A DNA stretch of 64,000 bases from Peribacillus sp. FSL H8-0477 (GCF_038002765.1 NZ_JBBODE010000002.1:1612001-1676000); one strand, 5' to 3'. Positions 8,186 through 17,682 are shown, numbered from the stretch's first letter. Translations and numbers: made by a program. The notes: generated from the letters alone by a model not told the origin.

Positions 8186-9040
8186 GTGAAAATATATATA
8201 GATCCAGGACATGGAGGCTCAGATCCAGGGGCAGTGGGAAATGGGTTGAAGGAAAAAAATCTGACTTTACAAATTTCAACGCGAGTAAAAGAGATTCTCA
8301 GTAAAGAATACCAGGATGTTTCTATCAAAATGAGCAGAACGGAAGATACGTTCCCATCTTTATCTGACCGAACCAACCAAGCCAATGCATGGGGGGCTGA
8401 TTTTTTCCTTTCGATCCATATCAACTCCGGCGGCGGAACAGGTTTTGAAAGTTATATATATCCTAGTTCAGGAGCTCCTGCGACTACGTACCAATCTGCA
8501 ATCCACGCTGAAGTATTGAAGTTGGTAAACTATACCGACCGCGGTTCGAAAACGGCCAATTTTCATGTGCTTAGAAAATCGACTATGCCGGCTCTCTTAA
8601 CGGAAAATGGTTTCATCGATTCTAGCAGTGATGCATCTAAGTTAAAAACAGCCTCGTTCATAGAAGCTCTTGCCAGAGGACATGTTAATGGGGTAGTAAA
8701 GGCATTTTCTTTGAAGAAGGTACAAGAGCATGAGAACATTGAAAAAAAGACGTTTCATACGGTTGTTAAAGGAGATACATTCTATTCCATTGCAAAAGAA
8801 TACGATACAACGGTGGCTCGTCTAGAAGTATTGAATCCAACCATTGATCCAACCGCTCTTCCTATAGGTAAGAAACTAGTCGTACGTGTAATAGAAACGA
8901 TTTATTATATAGTGAAAAAAGGAGATACGGTTTCCGCACTTGCTGAAGAGTATGGAAGCAGTACTAATAAGATAAAGACTTGGAATAATCTTGACAGCAA
9001 CTATACCATCCAAATTGGGCAAAGATTACGAGTAAAATAA
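8186..9040 (+). CDS. N-acetylmuramoyl-L-alanine amidase with two LysM domains
   Basis: GTG at 8186 is 8 bases after GAGGTGA; the upstream GTG at 8174 lies in the ribosome site. Residues 1-175 are an Amidase_3 domain with zinc ligands H9 (DPGHGG), E23 and H78 (SIHINS) and catalytic E140 (LLTENGFID). Two LysM repeats follow (about 188-234 and 238-284), which bind peptidoglycan. There is no signal peptide, so export would need a holin or cell lysis, as for phage endolysins and mother-cell amidases. The neighbouring holin-like gene supports a lysis role. Confidence 0.88.
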   Translation: MKIYIDPGHGGSDPGAVGNGLKEKNLTLQISTRVKEILSKEYQDVSIKMSRTEDTFPSLSDRTNQANAWGADFFLSIHINSGGGTGFESYIYPSSGAPATTYQSAIHAEVLKLVNYTDRGSKTANFHVLRKSTMPALLTENGFIDSSSDASKLKTASFIEALARGHVNGVVKAFSLKKVQEHENIEKKTFHTVVKGDTFYSIAKEYDTTVARLEVLNPTIDPTALPIGKKLVVRVIETIYYIVKKGDTVSALAEEYGSSTNKIKTWNNLDSNYTIQIGQRLRVK

Positions 9041-9100
9041 AGCGAAAAAATCGGAGTAAAAAAAATATTTCGATTTATTACATTTATATTTAAAAAATAA

Positions 9101-9129
9101 TCGACAAAAATCGACAATGAGGTTATAAT
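9101..9129 (+). promoter_or_regulatory. Promoter of candidate sRNA A with CGACA repeats
   Basis: TCGACA and TATAAT are 17 bases apart. A second TCGACA starts exactly 10 bases after the first, inside the spacer. The same arrangement (TCGACA, CCGACA 10 bases later, TATTAT) is found at 20162-20191, so a shared regulator that binds one face of the helix is likely. Confidence 0.6.
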
Positions 9130-9135
9130 AACTTG

Positions 9136-9217
9136 AAGGTAATTCTTGCAGGAATTGCTTTCTTTTTACTCATGTGCAGCCAGACGCCCCTAAAACGTCT
9201 GGCTGTTTTAATACTCA
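9136..9217 (+). ncRNA. Candidate small RNA A (paralogue at 20198)
   Basis: The predicted transcript is about 80 bases. It has a 5' hairpin (GTAATTC / GAATTGC), a pyrimidine-rich single strand (TTTCTTTTTACTCATGT) and a terminator hairpin (CAGCCAGACG / CGTCTGGCTG). The copy near 20198 keeps the hairpin stems and the single strand while the loops and part of the terminator stem differ in a compatible way. That pattern favours a structured RNA over a peptide. A TTG frame (9133-9237) exists but has no ribosome site. Confidence 0.55.
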
Positions 9218-9224
9218 ATTATCG

Positions 9225-9259
9225 ACACCGCTCATAAAAGGAGCAGGTGTTTTTTTTTT
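9225..9259 (+). terminator. Second terminator before the AtuA operon
   Basis: ACACCGCTC pairs with GAGC-GGTGT and is followed by nine T. It insulates the operon that starts at 9353. Confidence 0.85.
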
Positions 9260-9352
9260 GCTTTTTATTTCTCATGATTTGTACAGATTTATAATTTACA
9301 TGAAAAAGTAAGCATATATTTCTTTGTACTACGAGAAAGATGGGGTGGAGAG

Positions 9353-10711
9353 ATGGTTGAGGATATAAGAATATTATCTCCATGTGGAATGTTGGGGTAT
9401 GGATTTCCGATTGAATCATTCATGAATGGGATAAAAGAAAAACCACATGGAATTATTGTTGATGCAGGGTCGACAGATGCAGGTCCTCATAAGTTAGGAG
9501 CTGGGGTATCGATTGTAAGTAGAAGAGCAGCTAAGAAAGACTTGGAAATCATTATCACCAACGGGACAGTCAATAAAATCCCTATTATCATCGGATCTGC
9601 CGGTGGGGCAGGTGCGAAAAAGCATGTTGATTGGACGTTAGATATTATTGATCAAATATTCCAAGAGCATACTATTTCGGCTAAAGTAGCGGTTATCTGG
9701 GGGGATATACCGAACGATATGGTGATGACGGCTAATGACTTGGGAAAAGTAACCCCATTAAGTCCCAATATTAAGCCTATGACAAATGATATTATTAGGG
9801 AAACCAATGGTATTGTTGCTCAAATGGGGCATGAACCGATACTTGAAGCTTTAGAGAACGGTGCTGATATCATTGTTTGTGGAAGAGCTTATGATCCTGC
9901 TCCTTTTGCAGCTTTAGGGATCTTTCACAAAAAGGATCCTGGTCTAGCCTATCATCTGGGAAAAATCTTAGAATGCGGCGCACTATGTGCGGAACCTGGC
10001 ACTACCAAAGATTGTATTATGGGAACATTAAAGAATGACTGTTTTACGGTTAAGTCTCTAAATCCTAACAGAAGATGTACGTCAATTAGTGTTGCCGCGC
10101 ACACGTTTTATGAGAAAGAACATCCTTATATTCTTCATGGTCCTGGCTTTATCTTGAATTTAAAGAATTGTTGTTATAAAGAGGATGAAGGAGTAGTTGA
10201 AGTGTCCAACAGTCAATACATTCCAATCAAACCCTATTTAATTAAGCTAGAGGGAGCAAGGCAAGCGGGGTATCGTACGGTGGTCATTGCCGGGGTAAGG
10301 GACCCAATTTTGATTAATCATATAGAAGAAATAGAAAAAGAAGTTGAAGCCCAAGTACAAAGATATTATGATGAAATCCCAACAGAAGACTACACCATTC
10401 GATTTTATAATTATGGAATGAATGCAGTTCTTGGCGAAAAAGAAAAAGAAAGGTTTACGGGGCATGAAATTGGTGTTTTACTTGAAGTAACTGGTAATTC
10501 GCAAGAAATAGCAAACAGTATTTGTGCAACTGCACGGTCAACTTTACTGCATTATGGTTTGGAAAACAGAAAGTCTACTGCAGGGAACCTTGCCTTTCCA
10601 TTTGCTCCAAGTGATATTGAATTTGGACCTGTCTATGAATTTTCCGTTTATCATTTGATGGAAGTGGATGTAAACCCTTTCAAGATTGAATACAGACAGG
10701 TGAACAAATGA
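9353..10711 (+). CDS. AtuA-like DUF1446 family protein
   Basis: This 452-residue protein is a DUF1446/AtuA-type enzyme (LSPCGMLGYGFP, VDAGSTDAGPHKLG, GSAGGAGAKKH, VCGRAYDPAPFAALG). AtuA is needed for acyclic terpene use in Pseudomonas, but most members have no known reaction. Here the gene opens an operon with a DUF4387 partner, a sugar-type ABC importer and two ADP-ribosylglycohydrolase-family proteins, so the substrate is probably imported and glycosidic rather than a terpene. GGGGTGGAGAG precedes the ATG. Confidence 0.8.
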   Translation: MVEDIRILSPCGMLGYGFPIESFMNGIKEKPHGIIVDAGSTDAGPHKLGAGVSIVSRRAAKKDLEIIITNGTVNKIPIIIGSAGGAGAKKHVDWTLDIIDQIFQEHTISAKVAVIWGDIPNDMVMTANDLGKVTPLSPNIKPMTNDIIRETNGIVAQMGHEPILEALENGADIIVCGRAYDPAPFAALGIFHKKDPGLAYHLGKILECGALCAEPGTTKDCIMGTLKNDCFTVKSLNPNRRCTSISVAAHTFYEKEHPYILHGPGFILNLKNCCYKEDEGVVEVSNSQYIPIKPYLIKLEGARQAGYRTVVIAGVRDPILINHIEEIEKEVEAQVQRYYDEIPTEDYTIRFYNYGMNAVLGEKEKERFTGHEIGVLLEVTGNSQEIANSICATARSTLLHYGLENRKSTAGNLAFPFAPSDIEFGPVYEFSVYHLMEVDVNPFKIEYRQVNK

Positions 10712-11016
10712 GAACTTTATATGAGCTTGCTAAAGTTTTAAGAAGCAAAAATTCAGGTCCGTTTGAACTCACTCTGGATATTTTATTTGACAGTATCGAG
10801 GATTACCAGTTGGTAAAGGATTCAGGAAAGATCTCAGTGAATGCAATTTGTGATTTGTATAATCTATCAAAGGAGGAAGTCAGACATCTAGTTTTTTATG
10901 ATCAAGCATTAGGAGTGAAAATTACGATTTTACGAGATATCCCTTCAGGCTCCATTGGGGATCGAGATGTTTACGGAGCACAGCAGCATGCACCATTGAT
11001 GAATATTCGTTTTTGA
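10708..11016 (+). CDS. DUF4387 protein, partner of the AtuA-like protein
   Basis: The 102-residue protein matches DUF4387 in outline: LYELAKVLRSKNSGPFELTLDI at the start and a conserved end with GSIGDRDVYGAQQHAPL. This domain is known as a fusion with, or neighbour of, AtuA/DUF1446 proteins. Its ATG overlaps the upstream stop by four bases (ATGA), so the two are made together and probably form one enzyme. The reaction is unknown. Confidence 0.8.
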   Translation: MRTLYELAKVLRSKNSGPFELTLDILFDSIEDYQLVKDSGKISVNAICDLYNLSKEEVRHLVFYDQALGVKITILRDIPSGSIGDRDVYGAQQHAPLMNIRF

Positions 11017-11064
11017 AAAAAAGTGAACGTTCGACGACCAGATAGATAAAGGGGAGCACAGCTT

Positions 11065-11967
11065 ATGAAAGAAAAGCGGTTATGGTTTCAGATAAAAAGA
11101 GATTGGGTCTTATATGCCATGTTGCTGCCAGCGTTAGTGTACTTTTCTATTTTCCATGTGATTCCTCTAATTGGTATGAAACTGGCTTTTCAAGATTATC
11201 GGATAATCGGCGACAACGTATGGGTGGGACTGAAACATTTTAACGTGTTATTTAGTTCTCCAGCTTTTTTAGATGTTCTAAAAAATACAATTATAATTAG
11301 TTCGATGAAAATAATATTTTTCTTCCCGGTACCAATCATTCTTTCACTCATTATTAACGAGGTAAGAAACGGTCCTTTTCGAAAATATGTTCAATCAGTC
11401 ATTTATTTACCTCATTTTCTATCATGGGTAGTTATTACAGGTGTATGGATTAGTTTATTAAGCCCGGTGGATGGCGGAATAAATGTCATTCGCAACTTCT
11501 TTCAATTACCTTCGTTAGACTATATGACTAGTAAAGACCATATTCGATGGGTATTGGTAATCTCAGAAACTTGGCGTAGTGCTGGATGGGATTCCATCAT
11601 CTATTTGGCGGCCATTATGAAAATAAGCCCTGGTTTATATGAAGCGGCTAAAATCGATGGGGCGACGAGTCTTCAGCAAATGAGATATATCACCATACCT
11701 GAACTACTAAGCACCGTGGTAACAGTGTTTATACTTAACTTAGGCTTTTTTATGAATGCAGGTTTTGACCAAGTCTTTAATATGATTAATGACTCAGTCA
11801 TTAGTGTCATTGATATTCTGGATACGTACGTGTACCGTATTGGAATCTTGAATGGTCAATATGCCTATGCAACAGCAGCCAGTTTGTTCAAAGGCGTCAT
11901 TGGGGTTATTTTAATTCTTAGTACTCATTTTATCTCGAAAAAAGTTAGTGGAAAGGGAGTGTGGTGA
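11065..11967 (+). CDS. Sugar-type ABC permease 1 (LplB-like)
   Basis: This 300-residue protein has six transmembrane helices and the EAA loop YEAAKIDGATSLQQMRYITIPEL, as in LplB-type permeases for oligosaccharides or unusual sugars. AAAGGGGAG precedes the ATG. The paired permease follows at once. No ATPase gene is present in the operon; such importers in Bacillus commonly borrow a shared MsmX-type ATPase, which is an inference here. Confidence 0.88.
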   Translation: MKEKRLWFQIKRDWVLYAMLLPALVYFSIFHVIPLIGMKLAFQDYRIIGDNVWVGLKHFNVLFSSPAFLDVLKNTIIISSMKIIFFFPVPIILSLIINEVRNGPFRKYVQSVIYLPHFLSWVVITGVWISLLSPVDGGINVIRNFFQLPSLDYMTSKDHIRWVLVISETWRSAGWDSIIYLAAIMKISPGLYEAAKIDGATSLQQMRYITIPELLSTVVTVFILNLGFFMNAGFDQVFNMINDSVISVIDILDTYVYRIGILNGQYAYATAASLFKGVIGVILILSTHFISKKVSGKGVW

Positions 11968-11969
11968 AA

Positions 11970-12857
11970 ATGAGAAAGCTGAAAAAACTTACTTGGACGA
12001 CAGCCATTATCTACGGCATTCTCTTTCTCGTTTCACTATCTATCCTTATTCCAATCTTAAATCTACTGGCCATGTCATTTTCAGATCCTTTAAGAGTTCA
12101 TGAGTTGAAGGGTCTGGATATATTTCCAAAAGGATTTTCATTAATCAATTACGAAGTGTTATTTTCAAATCCTCTGATTGTCAGGAGCATATTTAACAGT
12201 TTGTTCATCACTGCTGCTGGTACGGCGTTAAATCTTTTTTTAACCGCGATGGCAGCCTATGTATTAGCAAGGACAAACTTTGTTGGAAAACGCTTGGTCA
12301 TTCTATTTTTAATTGTCATTATGGTCTTTGAACCAGGCCTAATTCCTGAATATCTGCTCGTTAAAGATCTAGGATTATTGGATTCCTATTTATCACTTAT
12401 TTTATATAAAGCAATCAATGTTTTTTACTTATTTATTTTAATGAGATTCTTTGAAGATGTGCCAGATAGTATTTTGGAAGCAGCAAGAATAGATGGTGCA
12501 GGTCATTTTAAAATTTTCACGAAAATTATGCTGCCGTTGTCTAAGCCAGGTCTAGCTACCTTAGGATTATTCTATGCCATTTACCACTGGAACGAGTATT
12601 TTCGAGCAACCATTTATTTAACTGATCCTAATAAATGGCCGCTTCAAGTGGTCCTTCGGCAATTTGTTGTCGAGCGTGATAATACATCATTGCTTGGTGC
12701 ACAAAATGTCCTTTCTTATGAACAAGTGGCAGCGTTAGACTTTGGTTCCCTTCAGGCTGGCACCATTATCATTTCGATGGTTCCATTACTGGTTTTCTAT
12801 CCGATCATTCTTAAATATTACGCTAAGGGTGCACTCGAAGGAGGAGTAAAGGATTAA
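11970..12857 (+). CDS. Sugar-type ABC permease 2 (YtcP-like)
   Basis: About 295 residues with six helices and the EAA loop LEAARIDGAGHFKIFTKIMLPL; the end NVLSYEQVAALDFGSLQAGTIIISMVPLLVFYPI is typical of YtcP/LplC-type partners. ATG at 11970 is 10 bases after GGGAG; GTG codons at 11961 and 11964 are less well spaced. It overlaps or abuts the end of permease 1, so they are translationally linked. Confidence 0.88.
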   Translation: MRKLKKLTWTTAIIYGILFLVSLSILIPILNLLAMSFSDPLRVHELKGLDIFPKGFSLINYEVLFSNPLIVRSIFNSLFITAAGTALNLFLTAMAAYVLARTNFVGKRLVILFLIVIMVFEPGLIPEYLLVKDLGLLDSYLSLILYKAINVFYLFILMRFFEDVPDSILEAARIDGAGHFKIFTKIMLPLSKPGLATLGLFYAIYHWNEYFRATIYLTDPNKWPLQVVLRQFVVERDNTSLLGAQNVLSYEQVAALDFGSLQAGTIIISMVPLLVFYPIILKYYAKGALEGGVKD

Positions 12858-12901
12858 TTGGTATACATTATTTTTGAAAGAATAAAAGAGGGGGAATTAT
12901 T

Positions 12902-14359
12902 TTGAAAAAATTAGCTATATTCATATTTACATTGTTATTAGTACTTACTACGGCTGCCTGTTCAGATAAAACAGCAAAAGAAAACGAGGAAGATTCAGGA
13001 GGTACAAAAACGATAAAGGTAGTGTACAAAGATGAAGGGCCCTCTAACCCAGTGGCTAAAACCTATTATGCTAACCTAGAAAAGGCTCTGAAAAAGGATG
13101 AAAAATTAGATGTTAAGTTTGAATTGGTGGAAATGCCGCAGGGAACTTATTCTGAAAAATTAAATTTGCTGCTTCTCAGCGGAGAGATTCCAGATTTAAT
13201 TTATTTTCAAGGCGGCGATCAGCAAATGGTTGAACAGCAATTATTAGAGGATCTAACGCCATATATTGAGAAATCTACTTATATTAAAAAAATTATGGGG
13301 ACACATAATCTGGAAAGAATGAAGAATTATCCATATTTATTATGGGTTAAGCCATTGGATTCTAAAACACCCGTTATCCGGAAGGATTGGCTGGAGCAGA
13401 CGGCAAGTTCAAAAGAATTAATGGAAAATCCAACAGTAGATAACTACTATACGTTCTTCAAGGAACTCGTGGCTCAATCGTCTGAAGGTAAGCCTAAATA
13501 TGCCATTACCACTGCAGGGGATATTGGGGAGCTTGATTATCTATTTGAAATGGCCTTTGGAATTAACCAAACTTGGTTAAAAAATGGTTCAGACTATGAA
13601 TATTCGAAAGTATCAACAAAAGAAAAAGAGAAACTTGCTTTTTACAATAAGTTATATAAGGAAGGCTTGCTTGATCCACAGTATTTAACGAAACAATGGG
13701 ATACCAAAGAAAAAGCGTTTTATGATGGCGAAACCGCGGTAATCGTTGGAACGAATGGTAAAGTGGTTGATATTTATAATGGGAAAATGAAACAGGTTAA
13801 TGGCGATAATGCTGAAGTTTCCGTTCTACCCCCAGCAAAAGGTGAATTTCAAGGATATGCCCCGACTGATATTACCAAAGAATCACGCGGGTTAGCTATT
13901 TCATCTCAGTCTAAAAACAAGGATACGGTGTTCAAAATTCTAGATTATCTTGCAAGTCCTAAAGGTCAAATGTTTGATCGAATTGGCTTCGAAGGGGAGC
14001 ACTACCAAGTTACTGATTCAGGCATTGAACTAAACGAGAAATATTATAATGAGTGGTATGCACGATACTGGGAGCCGGAAGAGTTTACAACTGAAAAACC
14101 GCTGAAAACTCCATTATTAAGTGAACCTGCTGAAAAATCTAGGGAACTTGCGAACGAATTTTACAGTGAGGATAATCTTTTTCTTATTCCAGAGGAGCTC
14201 GTGTCTAAATGGGATGCGATGGAAAACCTCTACAAAGAGTACGCCACGGATATTATTACAGGTAAACAGCCAATTGGGAACTTCGATAAGTTTGTCAGTG
14301 AGTGGAAGAAGGCAGGCGGCGATGAAGTAACTGAGTATGCGAATAAAAATATAAAATAA
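12902..14359 (+). CDS. Extracellular solute-binding lipoprotein of the ABC importer
   Basis: The 485-residue protein begins with a lipoprotein signal (KKLAIFIFTLLLVLTTAAC, Cys20) and continues as a family 1 solute-binding protein of the LipO/YtcQ size class. TTG start at 12904 minus two (12902) follows AGAGGGGGA. It is anchored outside the membrane and delivers substrate to the two permeases just upstream. Ligand residues cannot be read off, so the substrate stays open. Confidence 0.85.
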   Translation: MKKLAIFIFTLLLVLTTAACSDKTAKENEEDSGGTKTIKVVYKDEGPSNPVAKTYYANLEKALKKDEKLDVKFELVEMPQGTYSEKLNLLLLSGEIPDLIYFQGGDQQMVEQQLLEDLTPYIEKSTYIKKIMGTHNLERMKNYPYLLWVKPLDSKTPVIRKDWLEQTASSKELMENPTVDNYYTFFKELVAQSSEGKPKYAITTAGDIGELDYLFEMAFGINQTWLKNGSDYEYSKVSTKEKEKLAFYNKLYKEGLLDPQYLTKQWDTKEKAFYDGETAVIVGTNGKVVDIYNGKMKQVNGDNAEVSVLPPAKGEFQGYAPTDITKESRGLAISSQSKNKDTVFKILDYLASPKGQMFDRIGFEGEHYQVTDSGIELNEKYYNEWYARYWEPEEFTTEKPLKTPLLSEPAEKSRELANEFYSEDNLFLIPEELVSKWDAMENLYKEYATDIITGKQPIGNFDKFVSEWKKAGGDEVTEYANKNIK

Positions 14360-14372
14360 AGGAGTTCTATGG

Positions 14373-15515
14373 ATGCCCTCATTTCAGGAAAAAGTCAGCG
14401 GGGTGATTTATTCAACCGCGCTTGGCGATGCATTAGGTGCTCCTATTGAAAAGTTAAGTTACCAGGAGATTAAAGATCGATATGGCCGTGTGGAATCACT
14501 TAAGACAGAGTGGTATAAAACAAATAGCCAGGAGACAATGGGGAAAAGACGTGGAAATGGAATTACAACAGATGATACCCTATTGACAATCGTTTTAATA
14601 AACCTTTTTATAAAGGAAAAAAGGCACCTAGATGCATATGATATGGGGAATGGTTTTGTTAAGAGGATAGCCTTTGAACCGACCTATATTCCAGAGTTCG
14701 ATAAAAAAGCGATGATTATCGATCGATTGTTTTATCCTGAAAAATATATCTTTATCCGTCATGTTCTAGCTAATTGTGAACCTAGGGAAGGCGGGCTTGG
14801 CAATATGGTTAATTGCGGTGCCGCTATGTATATCGCACCAATCGGCATTGTGAATGCAGGAAATCCGAAAGCCGCATATGATGAAGCGATATTATTTGCG
14901 ATGGGACATCAAAACAGCTATGGATTAGAAGCAGCCGGTGTATTAGCAGCATGCGTAGCTAAAGCATTTGAACCTGATGTGACAGTCAATGATATTATTG
15001 AAACCGCTCTTATACTGGCTAAGGATGGAACCAGGATGGCCATTGAAGAGCTGACGCGTGCAGCAAGAGAACTCAAAGCTCGTGCAGCTGGCATGGATGA
15101 AGTAATGGAAGTGTTCAAAGGTATTCTTGCTGTCTATTCGCCTATGAAGGATGATGTTAAACGTACCAGTGAGAAGCTGGGTATCCCTGCGAACCACTAT
15201 ACACCCAGCAGATTATTTTCTATTGAAGAACTGCCAATTGCACTTGCCTTTATTGTATTAAATAACGGGGAGTACTACCAATCCATCTATGATGGGGTTA
15301 ATTCTGGAAGAGATACTGATTCAATCGGTGTCATGATTGGGGTTATCCTTGGAGCAATGTACGGAGATTCTGTCATAAAGAAAACGGATAAACAGCTGCT
15401 TGAAACAATAAACAAAACGAATTACAAAGAGGTAGCTGAGCAATTTGCTTCTGTAGCTGAAAGTATAATTAAGAAAGACATTTTAATGAATGAAAAAAGA
15501 AGAAAACTATTTTAA
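14373..15515 (+). CDS. ADP-ribosylglycohydrolase family protein 1
   Basis: This 380-residue all-helical hydrolase has the metal-binding motifs of the family: GDALGAPIEKL (residues 18-28), TTDDTLLTIV (about 67) and GRDTDSIGVM near residue 311. Members cleave N- or O-glycosidic bonds of ADP-ribose or related ribosyl compounds with two magnesium ions. ATG 14373 lies 8 bases after AAAGGAG. It is cytoplasmic and follows an importer, which suggests it cleaves the imported compound. The substrate is not known. Confidence 0.82.
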   Translation: MPSFQEKVSGVIYSTALGDALGAPIEKLSYQEIKDRYGRVESLKTEWYKTNSQETMGKRRGNGITTDDTLLTIVLINLFIKEKRHLDAYDMGNGFVKRIAFEPTYIPEFDKKAMIIDRLFYPEKYIFIRHVLANCEPREGGLGNMVNCGAAMYIAPIGIVNAGNPKAAYDEAILFAMGHQNSYGLEAAGVLAACVAKAFEPDVTVNDIIETALILAKDGTRMAIEELTRAARELKARAAGMDEVMEVFKGILAVYSPMKDDVKRTSEKLGIPANHYTPSRLFSIEELPIALAFIVLNNGEYYQSIYDGVNSGRDTDSIGVMIGVILGAMYGDSVIKKTDKQLLETINKTNYKEVAEQFASVAESIIKKDILMNEKRRKLF

Positions 15516-15546
15516 GGCTGCTGCAGATGTGCACGGGAGGGATTTT

Positions 15547-17643
15547 ATGATTCCTGAGAGATATTTAGAAAAGTTATATGCGGGTGTACTGGGGATGAAC
15601 AGCGGAATTAGACTAGGTGCCCCTCTCGAACCATTAGAGTGGACGGCAGAAAGAATCCAACAGGTGCACGGCGATATAAAAGGCTATGTAAAAGACTATA
15701 AGACGTTTTCAGCAGATGATGATGCCAATGGCCCGATTTTTTTTATCCGATCATTATATGACGAAGCGAAGGATAAGGAGATCGAGGCGGAGGATGTTGG
15801 GAAGACCTGGATGAATTATTGCCGTGAAGGAATCGGAATGATTTGGTGGGGCGGAGAAGATATAAGTACAGAGCATCGAGCGTTCACGAATCTTCAGAAA
15901 GGGATAAAAGCTCCGCAATCTGGTTCGGCCAAGGTGAATGGTGTGGTCATGGCTGAACAAATTGGCGGACAAATTTTTATTGACAGCTGGGGATTAATCT
16001 TTCCTGATGCTATAGAAAAAGCGGCGCATTATGCGGAAGTTGCCGCAAGTGTTTCACATGATTTGAATGGTCTATACGGTGCGAGATTTATGGCAGCCTG
16101 TATTTCCAACGCTTTCTCTGCTCAATCTATAAACGAAGTTCTGCAAACCGGATTAAGTATGATTCCAAGTGATTCGACGTATGCGAAAATGGTTAGAGCG
16201 GTCACCAACTTTCACCAAAAAAATCCGGCTAATTTTCGATTATGCCGTCAATATTTAGAAGAGTTCTGGGGGTATGATAAATACCCTGGAATCTGTCATA
16301 TTATCCCGAATGCCGCGGTATGTGTGTTAGCGCTCCTATATGGAGAAGGAAATTTTTCGAAAACCATAGAAATTGCTGTAATGTGTGGATGGGATACCGA
16401 CTGCAATGCAGGAACTGTTGGAACCATTACAGGGGTTCTAACAGGGCTTGAAGGGATCCCGGAGCATTATCGAAAACCCATTAATGATTCGATTGTTGCT
16501 TCAAGTGTTTCTGGGTATTTAAATATTGTTGATTTACCGACATTTACACAGGAATTGGCTTTGCTTGGTTACCGTATGGCAGGGTTAGAACCTCCAGAAG
16601 AAGTACTAGAATCGATTAAAGAGGGTGATGTCTTCTTTAATTTTCACTTACCTGGTTCGACGCATGGGTTTAAAACAGATAATCCCTTCAAAGCGTTTCT
16701 TCGTCATAATAAACATGTCGGCGAAGGATCCTTAGAAGTAATTTTTGACAGAATGGTTGAAGGTGATGTGAGTAAGGTGTTTTATAAGCCTTTTTATCGC
16801 AGACAGGACTTCAATGATGAAAAATATAAACCGACATTTGCACCTAAAGCCTATTCAGGTCAAACGGTTTCCGTAGACTTTTTCTTAGATCAATGGCAAG
16901 GTGCAGGACTTGTTGTTACTCCGTATGTACGGATCACGGATAACCAAGAATGTTTGTACCTAACCAAATGTGAGCTGAATAATCAAGCATGGAATCACGT
17001 TGATTTTCAAATTCCAGATACAGCCGGATCGTTAATTGATGAAGTGGGATATAGAATTGAAAGTCCTTCAAATCTTACGTGTCGAGCGATAGGGGCTCTT
17101 TATGTGGATAACTTTCATATAAAAGGTCTGGTAGACTATTCAATCGCTTTTTCGAAGCAATTCGAGGAATTCGGCTCCTTGACTCCATTTGCACATAACA
17201 AGGGAAACTGGAAATTGGATGGACAGACGATGAAATATTCTGCTTCTGAAGACTGCTCCAGTTATACAGGTAATTACTATACGAAAGATGCAGTTATTGA
17301 AGCCGTAATTACTCCAATCGTAGGTGTTAGTCATAAACTGATTTTTAGAGCTGAGGGTATCCAGCGTCAATATTTAATTGGATTTGATGGCATTCACCAG
17401 GTTTCACTTATAAAAAAGGATTTTGGTTATGAACGATTAATTACCGTCCCCTTTGAATGGAAGCATCATCAAGCCTATGTATATAAGGTCGAATACCATG
17501 AGAATAAAATTTGTTTTTTTATTGATGATGAAAAACTTATTGAATACAATGATTCAAGGTTCTCGAAAGGGATGTTCGGATTTGGCTGTCTAGAAAAAGG
17601 AGAAGCGGTAATTTCATCATTCAAAATTAAAGAAGTAGGGTAG
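15547..17643 (+). CDS. ADP-ribosylglycohydrolase family protein 2 with C-terminal beta domains
   Basis: ATG 15547 follows GGGAGG at five bases; the upstream ATG at 15490 has no ribosome site. The 698-residue protein has a hydrolase half (LGMNSGIRLGAPLEP, FSADDDANGP, CGWDTDCNAGTVGTITG) with altered first motif (SGIRLGA in place of GDALGA). Residues about 420 to 698 are beta-rich and resemble carbohydrate-binding or laminin-G/DUF1080-type sandwiches (ending KGMFGFGCLEKGEAVISSFKIKEVG). It is the last gene of the operon. Both hydrolases may act in sequence or as a pair. Confidence 0.75.
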   Translation: MIPERYLEKLYAGVLGMNSGIRLGAPLEPLEWTAERIQQVHGDIKGYVKDYKTFSADDDANGPIFFIRSLYDEAKDKEIEAEDVGKTWMNYCREGIGMIWWGGEDISTEHRAFTNLQKGIKAPQSGSAKVNGVVMAEQIGGQIFIDSWGLIFPDAIEKAAHYAEVAASVSHDLNGLYGARFMAACISNAFSAQSINEVLQTGLSMIPSDSTYAKMVRAVTNFHQKNPANFRLCRQYLEEFWGYDKYPGICHIIPNAAVCVLALLYGEGNFSKTIEIAVMCGWDTDCNAGTVGTITGVLTGLEGIPEHYRKPINDSIVASSVSGYLNIVDLPTFTQELALLGYRMAGLEPPEEVLESIKEGDVFFNFHLPGSTHGFKTDNPFKAFLRHNKHVGEGSLEVIFDRMVEGDVSKVFYKPFYRRQDFNDEKYKPTFAPKAYSGQTVSVDFFLDQWQGAGLVVTPYVRITDNQECLYLTKCELNNQAWNHVDFQIPDTAGSLIDEVGYRIESPSNLTCRAIGALYVDNFHIKGLVDYSIAFSKQFEEFGSLTPFAHNKGNWKLDGQTMKYSASEDCSSYTGNYYTKDAVIEAVITPIVGVSHKLIFRAEGIQRQYLIGFDGIHQVSLIKKDFGYERLITVPFEWKHHQAYVYKVEYHENKICFFIDDEKLIEYNDSRFSKGMFGFGCLEKGEAVISSFKIKEVG

Positions 17644-17647
17644 GTTG

Positions 17648-17682
17648 GAAATGAGGCGGAGTTATCTCTGCCTCATTTCTTA
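17648..17682 (+). terminator. Hairpin after the AtuA/ABC operon
   Basis: GAAATGAGGC pairs perfectly with GCCTCATTTC over a 12-base loop. The following T stretch is short, so some read-through into the esterase gene is possible. Confidence 0.6.

Noticed and set aside
9133-9237. 35-codon TTG frame in the candidate sRNA A
   Set aside because: It would start at or before the predicted transcript start, has no ribosome site, and runs through two terminators.
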